Positions 24,974 to 34,714 of a stretch of 64,000 nt of DNA are shown one piece after another. Numbering within the stretch: position 1 is the first letter of the stretch; each line of letters starts with the position of its first letter. Position numbers and translations under genes: made by a program. Below the pieces are notes generated by a model. The model was given only the letters and a program-made list of their open reading frames with translations, did no database searches and was not told the origin of the DNA. This stretch comes from Phascolarctos cinereus (Eukaryota; Chordata; Mammalia; Diprotodontia; Phascolarctidae), in NCBI RefSeq assembly GCF_002099425.1, contig NW_018344105.1, positions 6,202,501 to 6,266,500 of the forward strand. Direction: 5' to 3'.

Positions 24974-25157
24974 TTTTTGGTTTGTTTTTGGTTTTTTGGT
25001 TTTGGGTTTGTTTTTTTTTTTTGGCTAGGCAATGGGGTTAAGTGATTTGCCCTGGGTCACACAGCCAGTGAGTGGCGAGTGTCTGAGACCAGATTTGAAC
25101 TCAGGTCTTCCTGAATCCAGGGCCAGTGCTCTATCCACTGCATCATCTAGCTTCCCC
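24974..25157 (-). mobile_element. Marsupial CORE-SINE with 12-bp target duplication
   Basis: Minus-strand SINE: the poly-T side is at the left, GTTAAGTGATTTGCCCTGGG, GATTTGAACTCAGGTCTTCC, and the head complement is at the right. CACCTTAAAATA flanks it at 24962-24973 and 25158-25169, so both edges are firm. The near-intact duplication means a fairly young insertion. Confidence 0.9.
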
Positions 25158-25292
25158 CACCTTAAAATACTTATACTGAAAATAGAGATGAAAGTGCTGG
25201 AAGGGTACAGTGAGATTCTAGACAAACTTGAAATACTTAAATGAAAAGATAAGGTTAAAACTACAGATCCTCATTTTATTTAATATTTTTAC

Positions 25293-25472
25293 TTTTATTT
25301 TATTATTATTTTTTGTTGTTGTTGTTTGTTTTTAGGCAATTGGGGTTAAAGTGACTTGCCCAAGGTCACACAGCTAATAAGTGTCAAGTGTTTAGTCTGA
25401 TGCCAGATTTGAACTCAGGTCCTCCTGACTTCAGGGCCAGCACTCTATCCTCCATACCACCTAGCTGCCCCT
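25293..25472 (-). mobile_element. Marsupial CORE-SINE with 15-bp target duplication
   Basis: The same family and strand as its neighbour. ATTTAATATTTTTAC flanks it perfectly at 25278-25292 and 25473-25487. It ends about 500 bp left of exon 5. Confidence 0.9.
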
Positions 25473-25967
25473 ATTTAATATTTTTACATTGGAAAATTAA
25501 TACATATTTACTGAATACCAACACGATAAGGTTTTGTATCCTTTTCCAGAAGTCTTAATTACTGTTAAAGAGGAATAAGGAATTAGAGCATCTGGGATAA
25601 GGACTGGACCTAGAACTTCGTTAGCATAGGGCATTCCCAGATAAGGAACCTCTTAGCCAATGCAAGTCAGTCCTTTCTCTTCAGCTTCTGTCTTAGAGTT
25701 ACCTAAAGCACTGAGAAGGCCAAGGGACTTGCCTACGACTACGTAAACAACAATAGCAACAACAAAAAAAACCCATTGGTGGTCAAGGGACTAACCTCTC
25801 AGTAGGTCTTTTACAGGCCTAGAGTAAGTTCTGGAAATCATTTATGCTTAACAAGGTTTAAAAAAGAGATACACAAGGGTAGTCTCAGGCATCAAAGACA
25901 CCTAGTACCATGAAAAGGACAAAGGGTCTCAAAGTTGTCAGAAAATAAACTTCCCCGAGCTCCTTAC

Positions 25968-26147
25968 CTTCTTCTCGGCGTAGGTTTCTTTCGATGTTTG
26001 CTACGCACGAAGCACAAGTCATGCCAGTGACCTGAATGTAGCATTTGGCTGGAATCTTTGCCTCCTCCTTATCGTGGACCAGAGGTTTTGGCTCTTCTTT
26101 ATTATGAGTTGGTATCATTGGTTTGCTGCATGTTTCATTATCTGAAT
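25968..26147 (-). CDS. ATP7A: ATP7A exon 5: linker and first half of MBD5
   Basis: 180 bp, residues 447-506 plus the first base of 507. The linker at 448-480 is about nine residues shorter than the human one and carries a near-tandem repeat, [10 protein letters not shown] then [10 protein letters not shown]. Domain 5 starts with [14 protein letters not shown] (Cys 491/494). In the family the two domains nearest the membrane (5 and 6) matter most for transport and trafficking. The donor is G|GTAAGG. A truncated SINE lies only about 50 bp upstream of the acceptor. Confidence 0.95.
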
Positions 26148-26195
26148 CTAAAAGCAACATTTCCAACAAAGACCGTGTTATAAACAACAAAAGTT

Positions 26196-26258
26196 ACTAG
26201 CTATATGACCCTAGGCAAGTCACTTAACCCCACTGCCTAGCCAAAAAATAAAATAAAA
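26196..26258 (+). mobile_element. 5'-truncated CORE-SINE next to exon 5
   Basis: Only the last part of the SINE is present (CTAGCTATATGACCCTAGGC to an AAAATA-rich tail). TAAACAACAAAAGTT flanks it perfectly at 26181-26195 and 26259-26273. In the gene's sense it ends about 50 bp before the exon 5 acceptor. Confidence 0.85.
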
Positions 26259-26344
26259 TAAACAACAAAAGTTCCATTCCTGGGGGCAGGGGAAATAGGG
26301 TTTGCTTATTTGCAGTGTTACATCAAAAGGTTTATAGTCTATAC

Positions 26345-27095
26345 CAGTGGTTCCCAATTTATGGGCCGATGACTACTGGAGGGCCATGGAGTTATTGCAA
26401 AGGCTCCATTTCATTAATGCTATACCTTCTATGTACAAAACACCCTGCATGTATGTAGCTTTCCAAATATACATAGATGCTATTGTGATTAATATACTAC
26501 ATATCCATTAAAAGGGATCCTAAATAAATACTTTTTGTCAGTATGTATTTTCTAATTGTTGATTGTTGGATGTTAGAAAAAGGGTGCTCAACCTGGAAAG
26601 ACTTGTATGGTCTAATGCTGAGTGAAGTGAGCAGAATCAGGAGAATGTTGTGCACAGTAACAGCCACACTGTGCCATGACTAATATTGATAGACTTAACC
26701 CTTCTCAGCAATGCAAGGATCTAAGACATCTCCAAAGGCTTCATGATGGAAAATGCTATCCACATCCAAAGAAAGAACTATGGAGTTTGAATGCAGATCG
26801 AAGTATGCTATTTGCTACTTTTTTTCCTTCTGTTGTGTTTTGTTTCCTCTTTCTGGTGGCTCCTCCTATTAGCTCTAATTCTTACTTACAACATGACTAA
26901 CATGAAAATATGTTTAATAGGAATGTATATGTATAGCCTATATCAGATTGCACGCCGTCATGGGGAAGGAGGTGGGGAGGGAGGCGGAGAAAAATTTAAA
27001 ATTCAAAAGCTTATGGAAGTGATTATTGACAATTCAAAATAAATCAATTTTTTAAAAAAGAAAAGGGTGCTCATAGCACAAAAGGTTGGGAACCA
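26345..27095. mobile_element. hAT-type DNA transposon relic carrying an L1 insertion (intron 4)
   Basis: The left end CAGTGGTTCCCAATTTATGG mirrors the right end AAAAGGTTGGGAACCA. Without the inner L1 the element is about 280 bp, non-autonomous. The terminal match and the GGTTCCCAA core are typical of mammalian hAT-Charlie relatives. Confidence 0.65.
26591..27059 (+). mobile_element. Truncated L1 3' end with target duplication
   Basis: It runs from the end of ORF2 (GCTGAGTGAAGTGAGCAGAA) through the 3'UTR (CTTCATGATGGAAAATGCTA, AACATGACTAACATGAAAAT) to the terminus ATTCAAAATAAATCAATT. AAAAGGGTGCTCA lies at both edges (26578-26590 and 27061-27073). It interrupts the hAT relic. Confidence 0.85.
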
Positions 27096-27854
27096 TACCT
27101 GCAGAGATGCTTCCTGGTTATTTCACTATGCAAATATCCTTCGGATATCTCCCAGTACTGAATAAACAATAAGGCAACCATGAAAATCATTAAGTGACTG
27201 CTGAGCAACTTGGTATCTTTCCACTGCTCTGACTCCCCATTTCCTTACTACCTAGCTCTGTCCAAGTGGAATCTCAACTGAATCAAAAGAGCACAGATCT
27301 AGTTAAATCAAGATCTTCCAACCACTGCCATCCTCCTGTGAATAGCTGGGAGATAAATTAAGTGGGGAAAGACAGATAAGGGGAACTTTTCAAAATTACT
27401 TTTAATGGTCATATTAATATGTATAACACCCCTACAGAAGTAGATGTGATTGTTTTAAGTAAAACAGGCATTAGCCTCATTGATCCTTCTCTAGTTATCT
27501 GATACTTTTCATAAGGAGGAGTTTGGGTAAAAGTCCCTTCCTGTTAATAAATGTTTACTGACTAACAGACGCTAAGAAGTAGGAGTTCTGCTCTACTGTG
27601 CCCCAGTCAGAACATGTTTCTCCCCCTCAAGCAAATAACTGATATCCCTGTTGGGATATCAAAATCACAATGGAAAAGCACTCTCCTGACCCACAAGGGG
27701 CTTTTAAACGGACAAAAAGGAAATCAAATTTACAGAAGAAAACTGAAAAGGATCGTACCAGTAACTAAATAAAAAGAAGGTAGAGAAAAAGTGGAAATTA
27801 TTTCATAAATGCCTTTAATGAATTCTCTTAATAACTTAGTTATATGAACTAACT

Positions 27855-28045
27855 TTGAAATAGCAAAGACAAGCCTAGGTGGCAAGGATCTGCAAGCCTT
27901 TAAACTGGGTTCAAATCCCAGCTCTGCCACTTACTTCCAACCTGCACAATCTTGGACTTACCTCTCTGGGCCTTTGTTTACTTATCTGTAAAAAAGAGAC
28001 TAAGTGATTTTCTAAGGTCCTCTCCAGCTCTAAATCTATGATACA
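27855..28045 (+). repeat. MIR SINE (intron 4)
   Basis: TTCAAATCCCAGCTCTGCCA CTTAC, GGACTTACCTCTCTGGGCCT and CTCCAGCTCTAAATCTATGA: a nearly full MIR. Confidence 0.85.
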
Positions 28046-28049
28046 TTGA

Positions 28050-30320
28050 AGTATGAGATAATTCCACCATCTATGAGGCTAAAACAAGCTTAGAGTTGAG
28101 AGTGAGAAGACTCTTCATGATGACTCTCGAATTCAACAAAATTCTCTTACCTTCGCAGCCTAATTTACACAGGTGAAGCTATTATAAAACAAGCAGCTGA
28201 GAATGTTACCCTCCTTTTCAAGAGGTAACACAAGGTCCACTGATCAACCTAACAGTGAGCTGGGGTGAAGGTCAAACTAGATTCCAGGATTCCTACCTAA
28301 CTCTTCACCTGAATCTAACCAATAAGACCACATTTGTCAAAAACAGCAACCTTTTCCTAATTAGCTCTAATAGGCAAAAATAAACCTACCACCTAAAGGC
28401 TAACAACAGTAGGGAAACTGGTAAGCCCAAGCTTTTAATTCTATTTAACTGTAAAAAATTAGGCAATGACTTTGAGTGGATGGCATGATAAAGCATTTAC
28501 ACCTCTAATGAAATACAGGAAATATTCATTAAGCAGCAGCAGACATCAGAGCAGAGGACATTTGAAAAGGATTCTCTGCAGATCAGCAGTAATTAATGCC
28601 CTGCTGCAAGGTAAAACGCAGGGAATTTTTGCTTCAATCCTTCACCCCCTGGAAACTGAGAGAGGCCACCATTCTCCTCAGGAAATTCCCATCTAATGTT
28701 CCTCCCCTTGCTCCCTCTCTTTCTTCTAGAATTAACCACCACCTACGAGGGCGAGGATTGAGCACAGCCTAGCCCTCCACCTGCAGTGAGTTGATCTGTG
28801 TGAAGAAAACCAGGGGGCTGAATAGCATTGACCACTAAAGGCCCTATGTGGTCTTTTCCCCATGGACAACTGGTTGGGGATTCAACGGACTTCATTTTGT
28901 TCAAATTTTGGCAAAAGTTCCAGTCATTTCCCCAAGTATAGGGAACTAGATTCTCCCAGTGTCTTAGCTACTTTTCTGGTCATGGGAAAACAACCTGAAG
29001 AGTTGGCCCTACCCTGGTATTTAGTACTCAGGAAAAGTACTAAGAAATACCAGAGTTGCCAGGGGAAAAATTCCAAAAGGTGTCTCATTTTCAACGGCAA
29101 TAGTTTACCCCAGACAATGGGTAAACCCAGTTTATTTCCTAACTTAATCTTGCTTTCAAAACTCCCTTATTTCTTCAAAATTACCAATAATCACTCAGAA
29201 ACCCAGCTCATGCAAAAAATCAGTTAATAATAGCAATCACTTAAAGTTTCCTTTCAGATTAATTGGGTTATTTCAAGTCTAAGAGACAACTTAACCCTTA
29301 ACCTATTTATTCTTCTGCAATTTTGACACCTTTTAAGTGTAAAAGAATCTGAAGTCATAGAAGCTTAACCCGGCAGCATGACTTCCAAATGCAGATCCAT
29401 AAAACAGCCAATATTTGGCTGTTTTCCAGGCAAATGACTGGTCAGATAGAACAAGAGAAGCCTCTGCCTAACCAAAGATGGGCCTAACGGCTTTAGATAT
29501 CAGAACGAGAGAGTCAAATCAACCAGTTTCTTTTCATGAGCTTTCTTTCCTATAGGCTGTATTAGCATTTAACTCAAGAAGCACTTACTAATCTCCTACT
29601 AAGTGCAAGACTTCACCATGGCCATGGCCACAAGAAGTTTCATTGTATTGGGGGTTCAGTATGTACAGAGAAGTAAAGTAAGAAAATAAGGGTTAGAGTG
29701 CTAACAAGTGAGAGTTCTCGACCCTAGGCCTGAGAACTTGGATAAGAAACATTTACATCTTTAGTTTCACTAACCTCTAACTGAAATTTCGCATTTCCTT
29801 CAATTATTTAAACCTATGGTTCAGAGAGGGGTCCATAGGATTCCCCAAAGAGGACTAAAACACAGTGAATGGGGGGGCTCACAAGAGAACTCCTGGAGGA
29901 GCTAGGCCTTGAAGGAAGGTATGGAAGCTATGAGGCAGGGAGGAGGAGGAGGAGGAAGTGCACTGTGGGCATGGAGGAGGAGATGAAATGGCGAGTGTGG
30001 AGAACAAACAAAGTAGGCAGCTAGTAAAGTGAAAAGATCCAAAAAATTCCCAAAAGAACTTTCAGTGTGTTCCTGCAAACTAAATAATCACTGATAAAGC
30101 TGATAGAGGGATTAATAAATGTTTGTTCAATTAAACTGTTTCATCTGTTGAAGTTAGTGCCCACAAAGCAACGCATCAGCAGAATCAGAAAATGGCACAA
30201 CAATAATGATGGAAGAAACAGGATTCAGTTCCATCTGAAAACTCGAGTCCTTCTCTTAGGATCATCACCTTACCAAGCGTCAGAGTCAACATTCCCACAT
30301 CAGTAACTAGTTAGTGTTTC
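28050..30320. other. Repeat-poor stretch of intron 4
   Basis: About 2.3 kb with no SINE, LINE or DNA element I can recognise, unlike the neighbouring introns. A plus-strand open frame of 121 codons at 28862-29227 is antisense to ATP7A and resembles no protein I know; it is probably chance. A GGAGGAGGAGGAGG run lies at 29940-29957. Confidence 0.5.
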
Positions 30321-30334
30321 CTGAACTGAACTGA

Positions 30335-30505
30335 ATTCATGGGTGGAAGGAAACTTGAAACCTCCTCTAGCCTAATGTCTTCATTACACAGATAAGGGAA
30401 AGAAGACCCAGGGAAGCAACTTGACTAAGGTCACAGAGCTAATTAAAGGCAGTTAGCCCTAGAACTTAGGACTCCTGGCTGTTTCCATTAGACCACACTT
30501 CCTTT
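30335..30505 (+). repeat. MIR-class fragment (intron 4)
   Basis: CATTACACAGATAAGGGAAA, ACTTGACTAAGGTCACAGAG CTAATT and CATTAGACCACACTTCC: the MIR core reading toward the tail. Confidence 0.7.
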
Positions 30506-31164
30506 TAATTATTTTCCTTTGTAACTGCTGTGAAATTCCTTTAATCTGGTAAGATTTCCAGAATTAGAGGTACTAAACCTTCTAGTCTTTCCATGTGATT
30601 TTACTAAGACAAAGGAATAAATATGTGTCAGAAACTAAGTCTTTTGACATTCTCCATATTAAAGTGAGTGGAGTTAACACCAAGAAAAGGTCGCCTCCTG
30701 CCATGCACGTCTTTAACAGTCAATAAGAGTTAGTTCCTATTTTCCTGTCATGGATCTGCCCCAATCACTAGGCACAGGGAAGTACATTTTATTTTGTCTC
30801 AGTTTCTGTGAGAGTGACTTGGGAATGTCTCTGTGAGACAACCTTTGCCCTCATTAGGTCAGTAGAAATGAAGAACATGGTCTAGAAACTACTTTGTGCT
30901 CACTTTGGAGAAGCTGCCTGATTTTTCACAAGTATTTAAATCAGAGAACTGTATTGGGACATTTTCCATTTCACTTTCAGGACAGGTTCAATTCAAGTTC
31001 AAAACAACAGTAGCTTGGCCCAGTTCACCTGTTGCTGGGCATATATTTCAGACTGCAGTTCAAAGGTACCAACTAGTTCAGTTCTAGTTAGGAAAGAACA
31101 AACAGTTGGGACTAGCTCTTTAAAATTTAATCTCAATACAAGAACCTGATTAAAATAGACACTG

Positions 31165-31365
31165 CAGGCCATAGGATGATGGAATTAGAGCCAGAAGGGA
31201 CTTCAGAGGCCATTTAGTCCAACCCCCTTAATTAACAGGGGGGATGTTAAATGACTCCTTGATCACACAGCTGGTAAGGAAGCTGGGAAGCAGGATTTGA
31301 ACCTGGGCTCCTTCTGACTCCAAGTCTAGCATTCTGTTCACTGTGATACTCTGTGACTCATTTCC
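31165..31365 (-). repeat. MIR-class fragment just downstream of exon 4
   Basis: TAGAGCCAGAAGGGACTTCA GAGGCCATTTAGTCCAACCC, GATCACACAGCTGGTAAGGA and GATTTGAACCTGGGCTCC. It starts about 85 bp from the exon 4 donor. Confidence 0.75.
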
Positions 31366-31448
31366 ATGTGATAACCAAGAGAATCACCAAAATGGAAGTA
31401 AAACAGGATTATAGCATCCAAGGAAAGGCAATTGAGGGAATTAATTAC

Positions 31449-32174
31449 CTGTTAAGGTGGCATCAAATCCCATGTCCTCTATTGCTTCCCTCAGGACTTC
31501 TGGAGAGGTCAGTAAAGGGTCGTACTCGATAACCCCAGTGCCATTGGCAAGTGAAACACATATACGTTTGACGCCTGTTTTTTTCGATATGACACCTTCT
31601 ATTGATTGCACACAAGAATTACAAGTCATACCATCAATGTTTATGATGGTTTCTTGAGTCAAAGGCTGGCCAGTGGCACTGCCACGTGGCTTCTGGAGAA
31701 AAGCGACTGTTGGAGAGTTCTGGGTGCTATTACACTCGCTGGCAAGACTCACTTTATACTGCCCTGGTGATATGGCTTCTATAGCTTTTCTCAGGGCATC
31801 TGGAGTGATTAATTTGGCGTTGTACTTTACCACAGCAGATCTGCTCTCTAAAGAAACCGCCACGCTGTTTACACCTGGGAGTGTAGCTAAATGGCTCTCA
31901 ATATTGGATGTGCAGGATTGACAATGCATGCCATCTATGATGAAAGTGGCAGTTGAACCCTTAGCAGACATGGAACATTTTTGCTGTGATCCCTCACTGG
32001 ATTTGACCGGTGTGTTCTTCAGGCGCTCTACATCGATGGTTCCCAGTTTGAGGTACTTGGGCTGCTTTTTGATGAATGCTGGGAAACCCACTGCCTCAAT
32101 CTGCCTTCTTATTTCCTCGGCTGTAATAAGGTGAGGCTGATAGACAACAGATGCTTCTTGATTATCCAAGGAGA
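31449..32174 (-). CDS. ATP7A: ATP7A exon 4: end of MBD2, MBD3 and most of MBD4
   Basis: 726 bp, the largest exon here, residues 205-446 plus split codon 447. It encodes the end of domain 2, GMHCQSC of domain 3 (residues 286-292; His in place of Thr, as in human domain 3) and GMTCNSC of domain 4 (386-392). The linker [20 protein letters not shown] is almost identical to human ATP7A and helps exclude ATP7B. Domain 4 has an extra cysteine at residue 410 (RICVSL; human has Arg). The acceptor is TTTGTTTCCTAG and the donor G|GTAATT, phase 1 at both ends. Confidence 0.97.
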
Positions 32175-32630
32175 CTAGGAAACAAAAAATGCACAATTTA
32201 GTTCCTAAGCCCCTCCTAACAAAAACAGGGCATAGGGATACCCTGTTAATGCTGTAATACATATTTTTTCTCTCCCTCATGCTCCTCGTCCATCTATAAA
32301 ATATTCTTTTCCTTTCCAGAAAAGCAAAAACACTTTATGTATTACTGTGGCAGTAGAGAAAAACAGAGTGAGGCCCCCAAACCTCCTCCTCCCAATCAGG
32401 GTCTGAGAACCTCCCATCCTCTAATTAAAGGCATTAACTTACTGACATTCAGTCTAGAATACAAATGTGGGAATATCAGTAAGCATTCCACTCCCATCGC
32501 TTCAATACCCACTCAAAGAATGGAGCTTTGGAAGAAAGAGAAGGATCAAAAACCAAGAAGGAAAAGCACTCCTCTCCATCAACGCAAAAAGAAATAAAGG
32601 GGAAAAAAAAAAGAAAGCAAAGAGCATTAC
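32175..32630 (-). other. Intron 3: short, no repeat
   Basis: 456-bp intron between the two largest exons. An A-rich run lies at 32580-32620 on the plus strand (T-rich in the transcript, just after the donor). Nothing else found. Confidence 0.5.
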
Positions 32631-33123
32631 CCTTAATTCGTTGAACACCTTGCAATTTACTAATTTTTCCTTCAATGGTGCTTGTGCATGAATGGCATGT
32701 CATGCCTTCCACTTTCATCTTCAACATGATTCCGTTTGCTTGAACCACACTAGTGTCTTCAGCAGAAGAAGCTGGCTTCCTTTCTGGTGCTCCAGTATCT
32801 AAGCTGACACCCGGAACCAGCTGGATTATCTGATTGGAATTCACAACAGAAGGGATCACGGTCACGGTTGCTGTGCCTTGCTGAGGAGAAATGTAAACGT
32901 CTGTTACACCCTTGGCCTTGAGCAATGTGCTTTGGACTTGCTCCCATGATGGGGCCAGTGAAGAAGTAAGAGTCAGGGACAAAGTGTCAGTAAAGACAGG
33001 CTGAGGTGTCAGATCAGGGAGGGATGCCTCAAATCCCATATCATCAATAGCTTCCCGAAGTGAGCCTGGATTCTGGAGTCTGGAGTCATAGATAATGGTT
33101 GCGGTTTTTTTTTCCAGTGAAAC
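32631..33123 (-). CDS. ATP7A: ATP7A exon 3: end of MBD1, long spacer, start of MBD2
   Basis: 493 bp, residues 41-204 plus the first base of 205. The acceptor follows TTTTCTTCCCACAG; the donor is G|GTAATG, phase 1. It completes domain 1 ([10 protein letters not shown]), then encodes the long ATP7A-specific spacer, then GMTCHSC of domain 2 (residues 180-186). The spacer at about 87-148 aligns with a metal-binding fold but has no cysteines (see findings). The protein N-terminus is cytosolic; these domains sense copper and pass it to the membrane part. Confidence 0.96.
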
Positions 33124-33829
33124 CTGTGGGAAGAAAATTGTAAAGGCCAGTGTTAGTTAAGTGATGTGACCAATATTTTTAAGCTGCCAAATCATTATGC
33201 CATAGACAAGATCAATAAAATGTGCTCAACACCTTCCAACTCAGAGAAGTTTCTCCAGTACTTTTGACTTTGAATATATTCTCCCTGAAGAAAAAGTAGC
33301 ATATATTGGTAAAACGGATATGGCTGAAGATGGGCATTCCTGACAATGGGACTGGAAAAGCATCTGAAACGTGTGCATGGACAAACACACTTAGAATTCC
33401 CCAATGGAATACAAACTGCTTTATCCTAACATCTCTCTACACAAATTGCCCCAATACTTTAAACTGGCCCAACAACTCATCAGGCTAAATCCCTAGGGAA
33501 ATGGATTAGCTAAAGAAAATAAATAGGTATAGGGCTTAATCTTCAGATCAGAAATGGTTCAATTAAGATAACTTTAACAGCAGGGCAAGGTGTAGACAAT
33601 TCTTGCCAAAGTCAACATATTGCAGGTCTGTGTCTGGAAAAAAAGCTTTGCTGTGTCTGTCGGAGTCAAGGCCACATTCACTCATTCCCATGATCTTATA
33701 GCACACATTCCTATTCCCCTCCAGTGTCTATTTTTGCTGTCTCCCTAAGGGTCAATGACAACACACCAAGATTACTGCCATGACAACTCTTTTTTTCCCC
33801 CCACATTACAAAGATGGCTGACCAAGGGG

Positions 33830-34010
33830 AAAGTACACTAAACTGCCTATCAGGAGACTTGAGCTCTATCTAGTGCCAGCTCTTGCCAATTCCTAGATGA
33901 CCTCAGGCCAGGTGCAGAACTTCCTTAAAGCTCAACTGTCTTGTATATAAAATGAGAATACCACCTATTCTGCCCCCCCTCCAGGGTTGTTGGAAAGTCC
34001 AAGATAAAGT
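33830..34010 (+). repeat. MIR fragment (intron 2)
   Basis: AGGAGACTTGAGCTCTATCT, AAATGAGAATACCACCTATT and CCAGGGTTGTTGG. The stretch from 33140 to 33830 before it shows no recognised element. Confidence 0.65.
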
Positions 34011-34072
34011 GAGAGAGCACGGCCAACGGGAGGGCATTAGATGAGTGGTCTGACATCACAGTTTGAGTGTGC

Positions 34073-34075
<3 letters not shown>

Positions 34076-34103
<28 letters not shown>
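34076..34103 (+). repeat. (CA)n microsatellite
   Basis: About 14 uninterrupted CA units. Confidence 0.95.
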
Positions 34104-34106
<3 letters not shown>

Positions 34107-34176
34107 TCAAAACAAACAGTTAAAAATGAAACGCACAGGAATGGGAGACATTTACAATTTCCCCACAATGGTTATT

Positions 34177-34319
34177 TTTATTTATTTGCTTTTTTAGGCA
34201 ATTGAGGTTAAGTGACTTGCCCAAGGATGACACAGCTAGTAAGTGTCTGAGGTCATATTTGAACTCAGCTCCTCCTGACTCCAGGGCTGGTGCTCTATCT
34301 ACTTTGTCACCTATCTGCC
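34177..34319 (-). mobile_element. Marsupial CORE-SINE with 15-bp target duplication
   Basis: GGCAATTGAGGTTAAGTGAC, TTTGAACTCAGCTCCTCCTG. CCCACAATGGTTATT flanks it exactly at 34162-34176 and 34320-34334. Confidence 0.9.
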
Positions 34320-34399
34320 CCCACAATGGTTATTAAGTGACTTCCTTCTGTTGTCAACATAATCCATATAGTCCTTTATCTAGTTTATGCCAAATAAAG

Positions 34400-34680
34400 C
34401 ATAAACTTCTGACCTTGGCCTAGTAGGACTTCAACAATCTCCCCAATCTAACTTTTCAGGATACTTTCACACTATTCCCCTTCATATTTTATGTTCCAGC
34501 AAAAATGAATTACTCTCGGATCCTCATTCCTAGAATGCTCCCCCCCCACCCCATTTCCAAATCTGCTTAAGTCTTAGCCTTCCTTCAAGGCTCAACTCAG
34601 GAATCAGTTCAGCTATGAAATCTTCACTAACCTTCCTCCTCCCCAGGTGAAAGGGTTTTTTTTCCCTCTTCAGATTTTTT
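34400..34680 (+). repeat. L2 3' region fragment (intron 2)
   Basis: TTCCTAGAATGCTCCCCCCC, TTAGCCTTCCTTCAAGGCTC AACTCAGG and GAAATCTTCACTAACCTTCC are in L2 order. Confidence 0.7.
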
Positions 34681-34714
34681 TGAGAGTTCTACTTAGACCT
34701 CTCCTTCACAAGTA

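Noticed and set aside
27890-27960. Possible tRNA gene from the GGTTCAAATCCCAG box
   Set aside because: It is the tRNA-derived head of a MIR SINE; no cloverleaf can be completed. The same applies to all other such boxes here.
28862-29227. 121-codon plus frame in intron 4
   Set aside because: No known relatives, no start context or splice partner; kept only as a note in the repeat-poor block.
31457-32134. Plus-strand open frames opposite exon 4
   Set aside because: They are mirror images of the ATP7A coding exon, which has strong protein homology on the minus strand.
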